Source: Caldipriscus sp964426895 (GTDB lineage Bacteria > Hydrothermota > Hydrothermia > LBFQ01). From it: a stretch of 30,610 nucleotides of DNA. The first letter of the stretch is position 1; the number at the start of each line of letters is the position of its first letter. The notes under the pieces were generated by a model, which was not told where the DNA came from, searched no databases, and saw only the letters and a program-made list of their open reading frames with translations. Below are positions 8,373-16,083 of this stretch, piece after piece. Both the position numbers and the translations under genes were made by a program. Location: contig CAYRSH010000013.1 of the NCBI GenBank assembly GCA_964426895.1, forward strand, positions 1 through 30,610. Direction: 5' to 3'.

Positions 8373-8822
8373 TTACTCTATCCTCCCACCAACCCCTTCT
8401 ATGATTTCCTTGGCCTTTTTTGAAAATGCATGTATTCCTTTAAAAACCAAAGGCTTGGTTAATTCCCCTTTTGCAAGGATTTTTATAAGTTTACCTTCCA
8501 GTTTACCCTTTATTAGTCCTCTTTCCTTTAATGTTTCCGGACTCACAACCTCGTTTGCCTCAAACTTCTCTTCTAACTGGAACAGATTAACTATATCGTA
8601 CTCCTTTGAAAAGGGATTTTTGAAACCCCTCTTAGGAATCCTGCGGTAAATGGGCGTTTGTCCTCCTTCAAACCATATAGGTTTTGTTCCTCCGCTTCTG
8701 GACTTTTGCCCTTTATGTCCTCTTCCGGCGGTTTTACCGAGTCCCGAACCAATACCCCTTCCAACCCTTTTCTTTTCCTTTTTTGCTCCCGGATTAGGCG
8801 AAAGGTTTGAAAGCGTTATCAT
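8373..8822 (-). CDS. rplO: Ribosomal protein uL15
   Basis: 149 residues, full length for L15. It has the glycine- and lysine-rich N-terminus (KRVGRGIGSGLGKTAGRGHK), the GGQTPIYRRIPKRGF block, and the C-terminal domain with KAHAFSKKAKEIIE-like sequence. It is the first gene of the unit running to 2575; the rest of the ribosomal cluster that normally precedes it (rpmD, rpsE and so on) is absent upstream. In its place lies the restriction-modification cassette. The start is preceded by a leaderless-type promoter inside a 46-bp repeat. Confidence 0.97.
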   Translation of the reverse strand: MITLSNLSPNPGAKKEKKRVGRGIGSGLGKTAGRGHKGQKSRSGGTKPIWFEGGQTPIYRRIPKRGFKNPFSKEYDIVNLFQLEEKFEANEVVSPETLKERGLIKGKLEGKLIKILAKGELTKPLVFKGIHAFSKKAKEIIEGVGGRIE

Positions 8823-8837
8823 AAGGTGGGAATTATA
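8823..8837 (-). promoter_or_regulatory. Promoter of the rplO-secY-adk-map-infA unit
   Basis: On the minus strand TATAAT (8837-8832) is followed by TCCCACCTT and the rplO ATG at 8822, a gap of 9 nt. It lies inside the 46-bp repeat shared with 11322-11367. No Shine-Dalgarno site fits between the hexamer and the ATG. Confidence 0.65.
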
Positions 8838-8872
8838 CCCCTGTTTGATTTGTATATGGGAAAGTTAAGAGG
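8827..8872. repeat. 46-bp direct repeat, proximal copy (R-M cassette border)
   Basis: Matches 11322-11367 in the same orientation with two differences (8842 and 8869). It contains the rplO promoter, and its outer edge includes the stop codon region of the restriction-gene remnant. The first 23 bases (8828-8850) also occur with one difference at 24256-24278, so the core is a promoter shared by other genes; the remaining half is unique to the two cassette borders. Confidence 0.85.
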
Positions 8873-10011
8873 TTTTGGGTAGTAAGTTTGCAATCTTTAA
8901 AATCTTCTCAACACCCCCAAGTTTATCGTAAATTCTATTTATTGGTTTTAAATCCGCGTTATGGTAATATATGGCATCCTGAATTATGTCCTCTATTAAG
9001 TTTATAGAAAAAAGTGCATATCTTGTTTCTTCCAAAGGTTTTTCGTTAATTGAAAACCTGTAAAGTCCTTCGTTGGGTTTGTAAAAAGAATTTACATAAT
9101 CAACAATGTATTCCAATTTCCTTTCCAATTCTGATAACTCGTTGTCTCTAAGTCCATTCGGAGGAATTTTTGAGTATAGGTAATCCAAAGAATATACGAG
9201 TATTGCTACTTCCTTTAAGGTTAATTTTTTATTTAAATAACTTAAAAGATAAACAAGCCACAAATTAACATTTTCGGGAACTTTGTTCAGGTGATCAAGA
9301 ATAAAACAAACCTTAAAGAACCCCTCCAAGGTTTCGGGAACTATTTTTATTAGTCTTTTCTCATCAATAACCCCTTGTAATTCCTTGGAAAATTCGTTTT
9401 CCCATATGGAAATCCAGTATCTTTATTTTGGCATCTATAATATCTATATAGAATTTTAGGGTATCATCCCTTTGTAAAACCCTTTCAAATTTTTCCCTTG
9501 GGACCCTATAAGCCTGCCTACTGCCCCATGCGGGAACCACATCTATCCTCCCATTTTCTAAAATCCATTCGGGAGTTATAAAGGCATATCTTAGTGAATT
9601 CTTTAAAACACAAATAAAAAACCTATCTTTATATGGTTCTCTTATATTGCTTTTTTTCTTTTTCTTTGATACTTTGGAGATTTTAAAGTCAAAATATTCC
9701 AAATTTTCCCTATTACCATACTGAAATTCAATAAAAAATATATTTTCCCCTTTTTGGGTTTTTACAACAAAGTCCGGTTTTGTGGTTATTCCCCCACCCC
9801 TCAAAAACCATAGGAATTTGTCCCCACCGGATTTTTCAACAATTATATCGGTTCTTCTTAAAATACCCTTAACTTTATTCTCAATCCAATTCATTATTTC
9901 TAATTCAACTATGGCTTTTTTCTTCATATCCTTACGGTATTCTAAATATGTCCTTGACTTTATATCGCTTGATTGGGCATATGTTAATTTTGGATCCTTT
10001 TTACTACTCAT
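8865..10011 (-). pseudogene. Type II restriction endonuclease, split by a one-base frameshift
   Basis: Two open frames on the minus strand, 10011-9364 (215 residues) and 9329-8865 (154 residues), read as one protein if one G is removed from the GGGAAAA run near 9404-9397. The second frame is open across the junction (HMENEFSKELQGVIDEK follows) and the total becomes 1146 bp, 381 residues, a normal size for a type II enzyme. The first part has a PD-(D/E)XK-like pattern: KPDFVV, then FFIEFQYG. Its ATG overlaps the end of the methyltransferase gene by 8 bp, the usual coupling of M and R genes. I do not recognise the recognition-site family. As written the product ends early and would lack its C-terminal third. 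Confidence 0.7.
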
Positions 10012-10334
10012 GAAAACCCCTTAATTTTTTCACTGCCAATCGTGCAAAATAAGGATTTATTTCATATCCTATACCATTCCTCCTTAAATCTCTTGCCGTC
10101 AACAAAGTGGTTCCCGAACCCAAAAAGGGATCAAGAACGGTTTCACCAACAAAACTATACGCTTTTATTAACCTGTAAGGTAATTCATAAGGAAAAGGGG
10201 CGGGATGATCCCTTCCGTCTCCACTTCCTTCGGGTTTTATTAACCAAACATCGGATTTTTTAATTTCTATCCAAAAATCTTTTTCCAGTTTTGATGCTTC
10301 CTTTTCTTCCTCTGTTAAATGGGCGGTATTCGGT

Positions 10335-10444
10335 AAATAGCATGGTGGGGGGTTTGGTTTAAGGTAAAACGGGTTTTCTAATCCCGTTCGTGGGTTCAGG
10401 GGTGTATTACTATCACATAATGAGACACGGCTTCATTTATACCT
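10335..10444. repeat. 110-bp inverted duplicate, copy A (inside methyltransferase)
   Basis: Nearly identical, in reverse orientation, to 27707-27815. It spans about 24 bp of the 91-bp insertion and about 86 bp of methyltransferase coding sequence. Differences are a few substitutions and a length change in a C run. Confidence 0.9.
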
Positions 10445-10506
10445 GATATATGCATAACACATAAACACATAGAAGAAGGAAGAAAAAGAGGTGGCCCTTT
10501 CAGTTG
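10416..10506. other. 91-bp insertion in the methyltransferase gene, flanked by a short repeat
   Basis: On the minus strand TCGTTATG (ending 10507) and TCATTATG (ending 10416) are 91 bp apart. Deleting one unit fuses the two halves of the enzyme in frame as SLCDSNTPLN. The insert has in-frame stops and no reading frame of its own. It could be an imperfect insertion with a 5-bp target repeat or a scar of recombination; I cannot name the element. Confidence 0.6.
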
Positions 10507-11304
10507 CATAACGAAGCGGAATACAAATAGATAATACGATTTCTACTTCCCCCACCCCTAAACTGATATGTACGCAATACCAAATGGGCGTATTTTTTAT
10601 AATTCTTAGGTGCGGGTTTCTCAAATTCCAATATAAATTCATGTGAATAGTTTATGAGTATATTCCCCGGATACGGATATGTTCCAAAATGCGCCCTTAC
10701 AGAGTTTGTTTTATGCCATATAATTTCTCGCCTAAATATGAAACCAATACTTTCGCACAAGTCTATGGTTTTACCCACTATGTTTAGGCTTCTAAATCCG
10801 TATTTTGTTCTAAACGGTAAATTCATAATGTTTATAAAAACTTTTCTTCCGGGTTGTAAAACTCTAAAAACCTCCTTCCAAACCTTACCTATCTCTTGAA
10901 GCCAATCTTCCAAATTGTGAATATTTCCTAAATCACCCTCTATCGGTTTCTGGGAGTAAAGTTTGGCATTGAAATAAGGGGGGGGAAGTAATTACCAAAT
11001 GTACTGAGTTGTCCGGTATATCTGACATATTCCGAGAATCCTTTATATATATTATTTGCTTCGTTCCGTTAATTGATATAATATTTTCTTTTTTCACAGT
11101 TTCCGAACTAACCGGGAAAAGGGTTTTTATATTTTCTTTTAAATTCTTAACATCTGCTAAGTCAAATCTATATTGACCACTTGCTGATCTAAAGCCTTTA
11201 AGTTTTCCCGATTTCAACAATTTATGCACATCTTTAACGGAAATGCCCAAATAAAATGCCACCTCAGTAGCCGATAAATATTTCCTTTCTTTATAATCGT
11301 TCAT

Positions 11305-11332
11305 ATCACTTACCCGTTAAATGGGAATTATA
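11305..11332 (-). promoter_or_regulatory. Promoter of the restriction-modification genes
   Basis: TATAAT (11332-11327, minus strand) followed by TCCC lies 22 nt before the ATG at 11304. This is the same promoter as that of rplO, but here a short leader separates it from the gene, with GGGTAAGTG as a possible weak ribosome site. Confidence 0.55.
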
Positions 11333-11367
11333 CCCCCGTTTGATTTGTATATGGGAAAGTTAAAAGG
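11322..11367. repeat. 46-bp direct repeat, distal copy (R-M cassette border)
   Basis: Same orientation as 8827-8872, two differences in 46 bp, offset exactly 2495 bp. Between the two copies lie only the restriction and methylation genes. A single crossover between them would remove the cassette and leave one promoter before rplO. Confidence 0.85.
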
Positions 11368-11415
11368 ATTAAGAAACTTTAAATTATCTTTACCGGTTTT
11401 AAATCCATTCCCGGT

Positions 11416-11994
11416 TTATTTAAGTTTTTTGAGCGCCTCATCTATTTCCTGAATCTCCTCATACCTCCCAAGGGTTTCAAGCATAGTTTTTGCCATATTT
11501 AAATCCTTTTTTGCCTCTTTGAATTTCCCCTTATAGGTAAACGCTATTCCCCTATATTTATAAGCATAACCAAGGGTTGCGGCATCGGGGTAGTTCTCTA
11601 TAAAGTGGCTCATAATTTCTATTACCTCGTCAAACTTTTTCATCTGTAATAAGGCATAACCCAAGAACCTATAAGCATCTTCAACCTTAGCACTGCTTGG
11701 GAATTGTTGAATAAACTCACCGCACCTTTCAACGGTTTTGGGATAGTTAAAAGACGCATACGCCCAGTTGCAAGCGTAGAAAAGCGCATCCTTCCTACCC
11801 TTGCTGTCCGGATGGTTCTTGTAAAAGGCATAAAGGGAATCAGAAAGGGCGCTTAAACTAGCCGTATCCCCTCCAACTTCTTCAAACATCTGTTGAACCT
11901 TTGGGAGGTATTCATCCCATGGATCCTTTTTTTCCTGCTTTTTTCCACCGCAATAAACCAGAAAAATTATAAAAAAAGGTATAAGCCTTTTCAT
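11416..11994 (-). CDS. TPR-repeat lipoprotein
   Basis: 192 residues. The N-terminus MKRLIPFFIIFLVYCGGKK is a lipoprotein signal with lipobox LVYC and acylated Cys15. The rest is helical TPR-like sequence (HPDSKGRKDALFYACNW, then FPSSAKVEDAYRFLGYALLQ and YPDAATLGYAYKYRGIAFTY). The layout resembles BamD/YfiO-type outer membrane assembly lipoproteins or TPR lipoproteins that scaffold complexes, but it is shorter than BamD and no bam gene is adjacent. The ATG overlaps the S1-domain gene by 4 bp. Role unknown. Confidence 0.75.
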   Translation of the reverse strand: MKRLIPFFIIFLVYCGGKKQEKKDPWDEYLPKVQQMFEEVGGDTASLSALSDSLYAFYKNHPDSKGRKDALFYACNWAYASFNYPKTVERCGEFIQQFPSSAKVEDAYRFLGYALLQMKKFDEVIEIMSHFIENYPDAATLGYAYKYRGIAFTYKGKFKEAKKDLNMAKTMLETLGRYEEIQEIDEALKKLK

Positions 11995-12518
11995 GGTCTA
12001 ACCTTTAATATTTCACATATAACCTTTTTACCGTCCACCCTCAAAATCAAACACTCAACACTACTCTTTTTCAATCCCCTGAGCGGGTATTTGATAGCGG
12101 GTCCTATCCTATTCCTTGGAACATAGCATTTTTTACCCTTTATATTTACTATTAATCCCCCATCCGATGAAACCTTTAAAACCCTTCCGATAAACACCTT
12201 TCCGGGTTCAAATTTGTTTGTTTCAACTTCGGGAATATACAATTTTGTCCTAAACTTTTTTGTAGTGTAATCGGCTATTATCACTTTTGCCTTAACCCTT
12301 TCGCCTATCTCGTGCTTCTTGGGGGATTTTAACAAGCCTTTTACGGTGTCCTCAAAGAGGATTTCATAAATATCATCCCTAACATGACGGTTTATAACCA
12401 CCTCAACGGGTTCTCCCATATCCTTTGCCTTAAAAATTTTTTCCCAAACCTCAGCCCTTTTTACAACCTCCTCGGGATTTAAGGGTTTTTCGTATATCAA
12501 CAGGGGGAGCCTTCGCAT
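11991..12518 (-). CDS. S1-domain (OB-fold) RNA-binding protein
   Basis: 175 residues. The central region at about 97-150 (FEPGKVFIGRVLKVSSDGG, then LIVNIKGKKCYVPRNRIG) looks like a single S1/OB-fold RNA-binding repeat. The N-terminal 90 residues (HVRDDIYEILFEDTVKGLL) may form a divergent second repeat, as in ribosomal protein S1, but conservation is weak. It overlaps the thioredoxin-like gene by 22 bp and the lipoprotein gene by 4 bp, so the three are co-expressed. The fold is likely; the role is not known. Confidence 0.6.
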   Translation of the reverse strand: MRRLPLLIYEKPLNPEEVVKRAEVWEKIFKAKDMGEPVEVVINRHVRDDIYEILFEDTVKGLLKSPKKHEIGERVKAKVIIADYTTKKFRTKLYIPEVETNKFEPGKVFIGRVLKVSSDGGLIVNIKGKKCYVPRNRIGPAIKYPLRGLKKSSVECLILRVDGKKVICEILKVRP

Positions 12519-12961
12519 ACTTCTTTTAATAGTTCCTTAACCTTTTTTTCAAAGAGCCTCGCATGACTTTCGGAAAACCCGGTCCTCCTCATAACCACAT
12601 TTCCGTTTTTGTCAATTATTATAGTCGTGGGTATGGAAAATACATTGTAGAGATCGGATACCAAGTTGTCCTTATCCAAAAGGATTAAGTACTCCAACTT
12701 TTTGTTATTTACAAACCTCTTAACCGCCCTTTCACTAATATCCACACTTATACCTATAACCACCAAACCGCTATCTTTGTAAGTTTTATACAATTCGTTA
12801 AAAAACGGTAAGGATGCCCTACAAGGGGGACACCAGGTAGCCCAGAAATCTAAAACCACAACCTTACCCTTAAAGTCGGAAAGTTTGTACTCCTTCCCGT
12901 TTATGTCTTTTAATGCAAAGTCTTTGGCCTTTTCAAAGGATAACAAATAGAGCATTAACAT
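12497..12961 (-). CDS. TlpA/ResA-like thiol-disulfide oxidoreductase
   Basis: 154 residues with a thioredoxin fold and active site WCPPC (Cys44, Cys47) in LDFWATWCPPCRASLPFF. The cis-proline loop is FSIPTTIIID. The N-terminus MLMLYLLSF is hydrophobic but too short for a convincing signal peptide, so location is uncertain; TlpA-like proteins usually work outside the cytoplasmic membrane. A second cysteine pair ends the protein (VCEGSPC). The first ATG (12961) is chosen because TATAAT sits 9 nt upstream; a second ATG lies 6 bp in. Confidence 0.85.
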   Translation of the reverse strand: MLMLYLLSFEKAKDFALKDINGKEYKLSDFKGKVVVLDFWATWCPPCRASLPFFNELYKTYKDSGLVVIGISVDISERAVKRFVNNKKLEYLILLDKDNLVSDLYNVFSIPTTIIIDKNGNVVMRRTGFSESHARLFEKKVKELLKEVCEGSPC

Positions 12962-12976
12962 TGTTTGGGAATTATA
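12962..12976 (-). promoter_or_regulatory. Leaderless-type promoter of the TlpA-like operon
   Basis: TATAAT (12976-12971) then TCCCAAACA and the ATG at 12961, a 9-nt gap with no room for a ribosome site. The divergent gene starts at 13028. Confidence 0.6.
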
Positions 12977-13015
12977 AAGGCGAAAGTTTTATTCCATCGC
13001 ACAAGGTTTCACACA

Positions 13016-13027
13016 TAGAATTAACGC
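13016..13027 (+). promoter_or_regulatory. Probable leaderless-type promoter of the acyltransferase gene
   Basis: TAGAAT at 13016-13021 is followed by TAACGC and the TTG at 13028, a 6-nt gap. It is a weaker match than the others and supports the TTG start. Confidence 0.4.
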
Positions 13028-13873
13028 TTGTTAAGTAAAGAGGCAAAGAAAAAATTAACGATAACCCTTTTAAGGGTTTTCACATTTACTTCTTATAGCA
13101 TCGGATATGATGTTATGTGCGATATTATGAAGTTGGTGGGTCTTTTACAACCAAAGATTAATTCAAAAAGGGCAAATATTGTAAGGAAAAACTTTTTAAT
13201 GATAAGGGGAAATACGGATGGATGGGAGAAAACTTTTATAAACTTTTGGGGTTGCACCACGGATACACTATACCTCCCTTATATGACGGCAGAGGAAATC
13301 CTTGGGAGGTTAAAACAAGTTGAAAACCTTGAAGTGTTAAAATGGTTTAAAAGTAAAGGAAAACCCTTAATAGTAACCACGACGCATATTGGAATACCCG
13401 AAATGTTGGCAAATTTTGCTTCATTACTGGGTTTTCCTGGTGTGGCAGTTGCGGAAGTTCCATCCGACGAATGGTTTAGGGAGTTTTTAAAGTTTAGGAG
13501 TAGGTTCGGTATGAGAATAATACCGATGGGTAATTCTTACCCCATTTTGGTTGAAGCCGTAAAAAACGGAGAATTCGTATATTTGGTTTCCGACAGGGAT
13601 ATAAAGCGCAAGGGGATAGCAATGCCCTTTGGTAGGGGTAAAAAGTTTTTTCCTACGGGATTCGCAAATTTATCCGTTGAGACGAAAACCCCTGTTGTTT
13701 TCGGTTGTGGCGTTCCCCTACAACCCTGTGGTAAATATTACGGATTTTTAACGGAACCCTATTATCCAAAGGATGTATATGATGCCCTTGAGTGGTATGC
13801 CTCAACCCTTTACGATGCGGTGTATAAATGGACGGATAGGTGGTTTGTATTTCAAGACGAATGGGTTTCATAA
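13028..13873 (+). CDS. LpxL/HtrB-family lysophospholipid or lipid A acyltransferase
   Basis: 281 residues. The acyltransferase motif is TTHIGIPEML (the H-x4-E pair), followed by GMRIIPMGNSYPILVEAVKNG and LVSDRD, then AMPFGRGKKFFPTGFANLS, as in the LpxL family that adds secondary acyl chains to lipid A or related lipids. A gene for LptB lies at 29.6 kb in the window, consistent with an LPS-type outer membrane. The start is a TTG; no ATG lies nearby that keeps the N-terminus. Its 3' end runs 22 bp into the convergent gene at 13852. Exact substrate is unknown. Confidence 0.8.
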   Translation: MLSKEAKKKLTITLLRVFTFTSYSIGYDVMCDIMKLVGLLQPKINSKRANIVRKNFLMIRGNTDGWEKTFINFWGCTTDTLYLPYMTAEEILGRLKQVENLEVLKWFKSKGKPLIVTTTHIGIPEMLANFASLLGFPGVAVAEVPSDEWFREFLKFRSRFGMRIIPMGNSYPILVEAVKNGEFVYLVSDRDIKRKGIAMPFGRGKKFFPTGFANLSVETKTPVVFGCGVPLQPCGKYYGFLTEPYYPKDVYDALEWYASTLYDAVYKWTDRWFVFQDEWVS

Positions 13874-14400
13874 AACCAACTCTCAACCGTTAATGCCCTA
13901 TCCCTCTTTTCCCCATCCATTAAAATAAACTTTATAAACCAGAATTTTCCATACAGTTTGGGTAGCATAAGGAAACCTTTAAACTCCGATTTGTTGATTT
14001 CAACCCCACCCTCACCCACAACCTCAAACCTTATACCCCCGTTTATAACTATCCTCACCCTTCCCCCTACCCTCTTGGTGTATTTCAACGGCGTAAATCC
14101 CGGATAATCCCCCCTTTCTATAAACCTCTTGCAGTTTTCATAATCCGGAGGTATTCCAACTTTATAAAGGTAATGTATGCTATCCGAAAAGAAACCCGAA
14201 TCGGATATGAATATGGGTCCCGTTTCAAGTTCCCCATACCTAAGGATAACACCCTTAAATCCGTAAATATAACCGCTTAATTCCTTAAAAATCCGAGCCT
14301 TTTCACCCAACAGAATGTATTCCTTCGGTTTCGGCAATAAATACGCAAACGACATATCAATGCCAAAGGCATCCTCCCTGTAATATCCGAAAACATTCAT
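13852..14400 (-). CDS. Hypothetical protein, last gene of the V-ATPase-moxR unit
   Basis: 182 residues I do not recognise. It has no signal peptide or membrane span, is rich in Tyr, Phe and Gly, and reads as a mixed beta-rich soluble protein (YIYGFKGVILRYGELETGP, IFISDSGFFSDS, RVRIVINGGIRFEVVGEGG). The ATG overlaps the FkbM methyltransferase stop by 4 bp, so it is translated with it. Its 3' end overlaps the convergent acyltransferase gene by 22 bp. The coupling argues that it is a real gene; no function can be given. Confidence 0.65.
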   Translation of the reverse strand: MNVFGYYREDAFGIDMSFAYLLPKPKEYILLGEKARIFKELSGYIYGFKGVILRYGELETGPIFISDSGFFSDSIHYLYKVGIPPDYENCKRFIERGDYPGFTPLKYTKRVGGRVRIVINGGIRFEVVGEGGVEINKSEFKGFLMLPKLYGKFWFIKFILMDGEKRDRALTVESWFYETHSS

Positions 14401-15149
14401 CTTGGAAGGAATATTATGTTATCGTATAAAGGCACTTCATCGTAATCCTTAACCTCAACGATTTGCGATGGGAAGTTTTTATTAACCTTGAATCTAAAAG
14501 GACGGTACCCGAGGTTCATAAGGTAATCATATCCGAGGAGAAATAAAGGACCCTTCTCCACAATTAGGATAGGCCTGTACTTCATTAATGTTTCTTTCAT
14601 CCCCTTCAAAACCTCATTCTCCCATCCCTCAACATCTATTTTTACCATATCAACCCTTTTTATATCAATCCCTTTGAGGATATTATCCAAGGGTTTAACC
14701 GCAACTTTAACACCTTTCTCAACATTCAAAACCGTAGCCTCACTTTTGGACTTACCCTTTGGAATGTCCAAAAATGCAAACCCCTCCCTACTTCCAAGGG
14801 CGATATTAAAAGCGGAAATGTTATCGCAACGGTTTATTTTTATGTTTTCCAATAGGATTTTGTGCGCTTGTGGGTTGGGTTCAAAGGCTAAGACTTTACC
14901 GTTTTTACCAACAATCTTTGAGGCAAATATACTAAAAAAACCCACATACGCCCCCACATCCACAAAAACCTGCCCTTCTCCAAGGTTATCCCTTATAAAA
15001 CTCAAAGTACCTTTTTCCCCTTTTTGCATAAAATATTCCGCCCCAAATCCTTTATAAAAAACCATATATGCACCGTAAACATTTCTGAACTTAAACTTTA
15101 CACCCGCAAGGGACAGGATTTTTATGAGTAATGTCCTATAACTTATCAA
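14397..15149 (-). CDS. FkbM-family methyltransferase
   Basis: 250 residues. SAM-binding motif I is FVDVGAYVGFFSIFASK at about 67-83, followed by GKVLAFEPNPQAHKILLENI, then KPLDNIL and VDMVKIDVEGWENEVLKGM, the signature of the FkbM family. Members O-methylate sugars, polyketides and other small molecules; the substrate here is unknown. It overlaps moxR by 14 bp. The position between moxR and an unknown gene gives no pathway clue. Confidence 0.88.
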   Translation of the reverse strand: MISYRTLLIKILSLAGVKFKFRNVYGAYMVFYKGFGAEYFMQKGEKGTLSFIRDNLGEGQVFVDVGAYVGFFSIFASKIVGKNGKVLAFEPNPQAHKILLENIKINRCDNISAFNIALGSREGFAFLDIPKGKSKSEATVLNVEKGVKVAVKPLDNILKGIDIKRVDMVKIDVEGWENEVLKGMKETLMKYRPILIVEKGPLFLLGYDYLMNLGYRPFRFKVNKNFPSQIVEVKDYDEVPLYDNIIFLPR

Positions 15150-16083
15150 TTTTAATGCTTTTTAACACCTCGTTTATCACATCGTTAATCCCTATCCCCT
15201 CCGCCTCCGCCCGAAAGTGTAAAATAATCCTATGTTTTACTACATAAGGGAAGAGTTCTTTAATATCCTCCCCCGTTGGCGTAGCCTTATCCCTTATAAA
15301 GGCCAAGGATTTTGAGGCCCAAACCAAAAATTGTGAAGCCCTCGGACCGGCACCGTATCTAACGAATTCTTTAACGATTTTGGGGGAATTTGGGTTTTCG
15401 GGTCTGGTATTTCTCACGAGGGAAACCGCATACCTTACCACATGCTCCGGAACGGGGATTTTGCGAACCTCATCCTGAAACCTTTTAATATCCTCCTTGT
15501 TTAAGACGGTGTTTATGTCTTCCAATTTCCTAAAACCTTCCAGATTTGCTATTTTTATCTCATCCTCATAAGGGGGATAGGATACATCAACTTCCATTAA
15601 AAACCTGTCAAGTTGGGCTTCCGGTAATGGATATGTTCCCTCCTGCTCTATGGGGTTTTGGGTGGCCAAAACAAAAAAGGGTTTTGGAACTTCATAAACC
15701 TTCCCCCCATAGGTAACCCTCCTCTCCTGCATAACCTCCAACAATGCCGATTGTGTTTTTGGTGGTGCCCTGTTTATCTCATCCGCCAAAATAACATTTG
15801 CAAAGATTGGACCTTTGGAAAATACAAAATCGCCATCCCTTAGGATTTCCGTACCGGTTATATCCGTTGGCATAAGATCCGGGGTAAATTGTATCCTGCT
15901 AAACGATAAACCGAGGGTTTTGGAAAAAGCCCTTACCATAAGCGTTTTTGCGAGACCGGGCACACCCACGATCAAAACATGCCCATCGGCTAAGATTGAA
16001 ACCAAAAACTTTTCAATTATGTCATCGTTCCCAACAACCGCCTTGTGTATCTCCTCAAATACCCTTTCAAATTCAGCCTTCAA
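15136..16083 (-). CDS. MoxR-family AAA+ ATPase
   Basis: 315 residues. Walker A is GVPGLAKT at 39-46, Walker B VILADEINRAPPKTQSALLE at about 96-115, sensor 1 ATQNPIEQEGTYPLPEAQLD and the arginine-finger region LDRF follow. MoxR proteins act as chaperones that insert metals or mature complexes, usually next to a DUF58 and von Willebrand A-domain genes. Those partners are missing: the gene sits directly after V-ATPase subunit E (11-bp overlap) and before an FkbM methyltransferase. This placement is unusual. Confidence 0.92.
   Translation of the reverse strand: MKAEFERVFEEIHKAVVGNDDIIEKFLVSILADGHVLIVGVPGLAKTLMVRAFSKTLGLSFSRIQFTPDLMPTDITGTEILRDGDFVFSKGPIFANVILADEINRAPPKTQSALLEVMQERRVTYGGKVYEVPKPFFVLATQNPIEQEGTYPLPEAQLDRFLMEVDVSYPPYEDEIKIANLEGFRKLEDINTVLNKEDIKRFQDEVRKIPVPEHVVRYAVSLVRNTRPENPNSPKIVKEFVRYGAGPRASQFLVWASKSLAFIRDKATPTGEDIKELFPYVVKHRIILHFRAEAEGIGINDVINEVLKSIKIDKL

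Larger units (their letters stand above)
10004..11304 (-). pseudogene. DNA methyltransferase (class beta, probably N4-cytosine) broken by a G-run frameshift and a 91-bp insertion
   Basis: Three frames join into one enzyme. Frame 1 (11304-10933) has an excisionase-like helix-turn-helix (LSATEVAFYLGISVKDVHKL) and reaches motif IV, TSPP. There a run of eight G on the plus strand (10978-10985) shifts the frame; seven would give TSPPYFNAKLYSQKP and lead into frame 2, which ends at 10500. Frame 3 resumes near 10420 (SLCDSNTPLNPRTG, then FYLKPNPPPCYLPN) and holds motif I, DPFLGSGTT, ending at 10004. Removing one G and 91 bp gives 1209 bp, 402 residues. SPPY with motif IV before motif I suggests a class-beta N4-cytosine enzyme. 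Its stop overlaps the restriction gene start. Confidence 0.8.

Noticed and set aside
9364..10011. Complete 215-residue restriction enzyme
   Set aside because: The downstream frame is open across its stop and continues naturally after a one-base change, so the protein is more likely truncated.
10380..10440. tRNA-like sequence (CGTTCGTGGGTTC) in the repeated 110-bp segment
   Set aside because: No acceptor or anticodon stem can be drawn, and the sequence reads as methylase codons.
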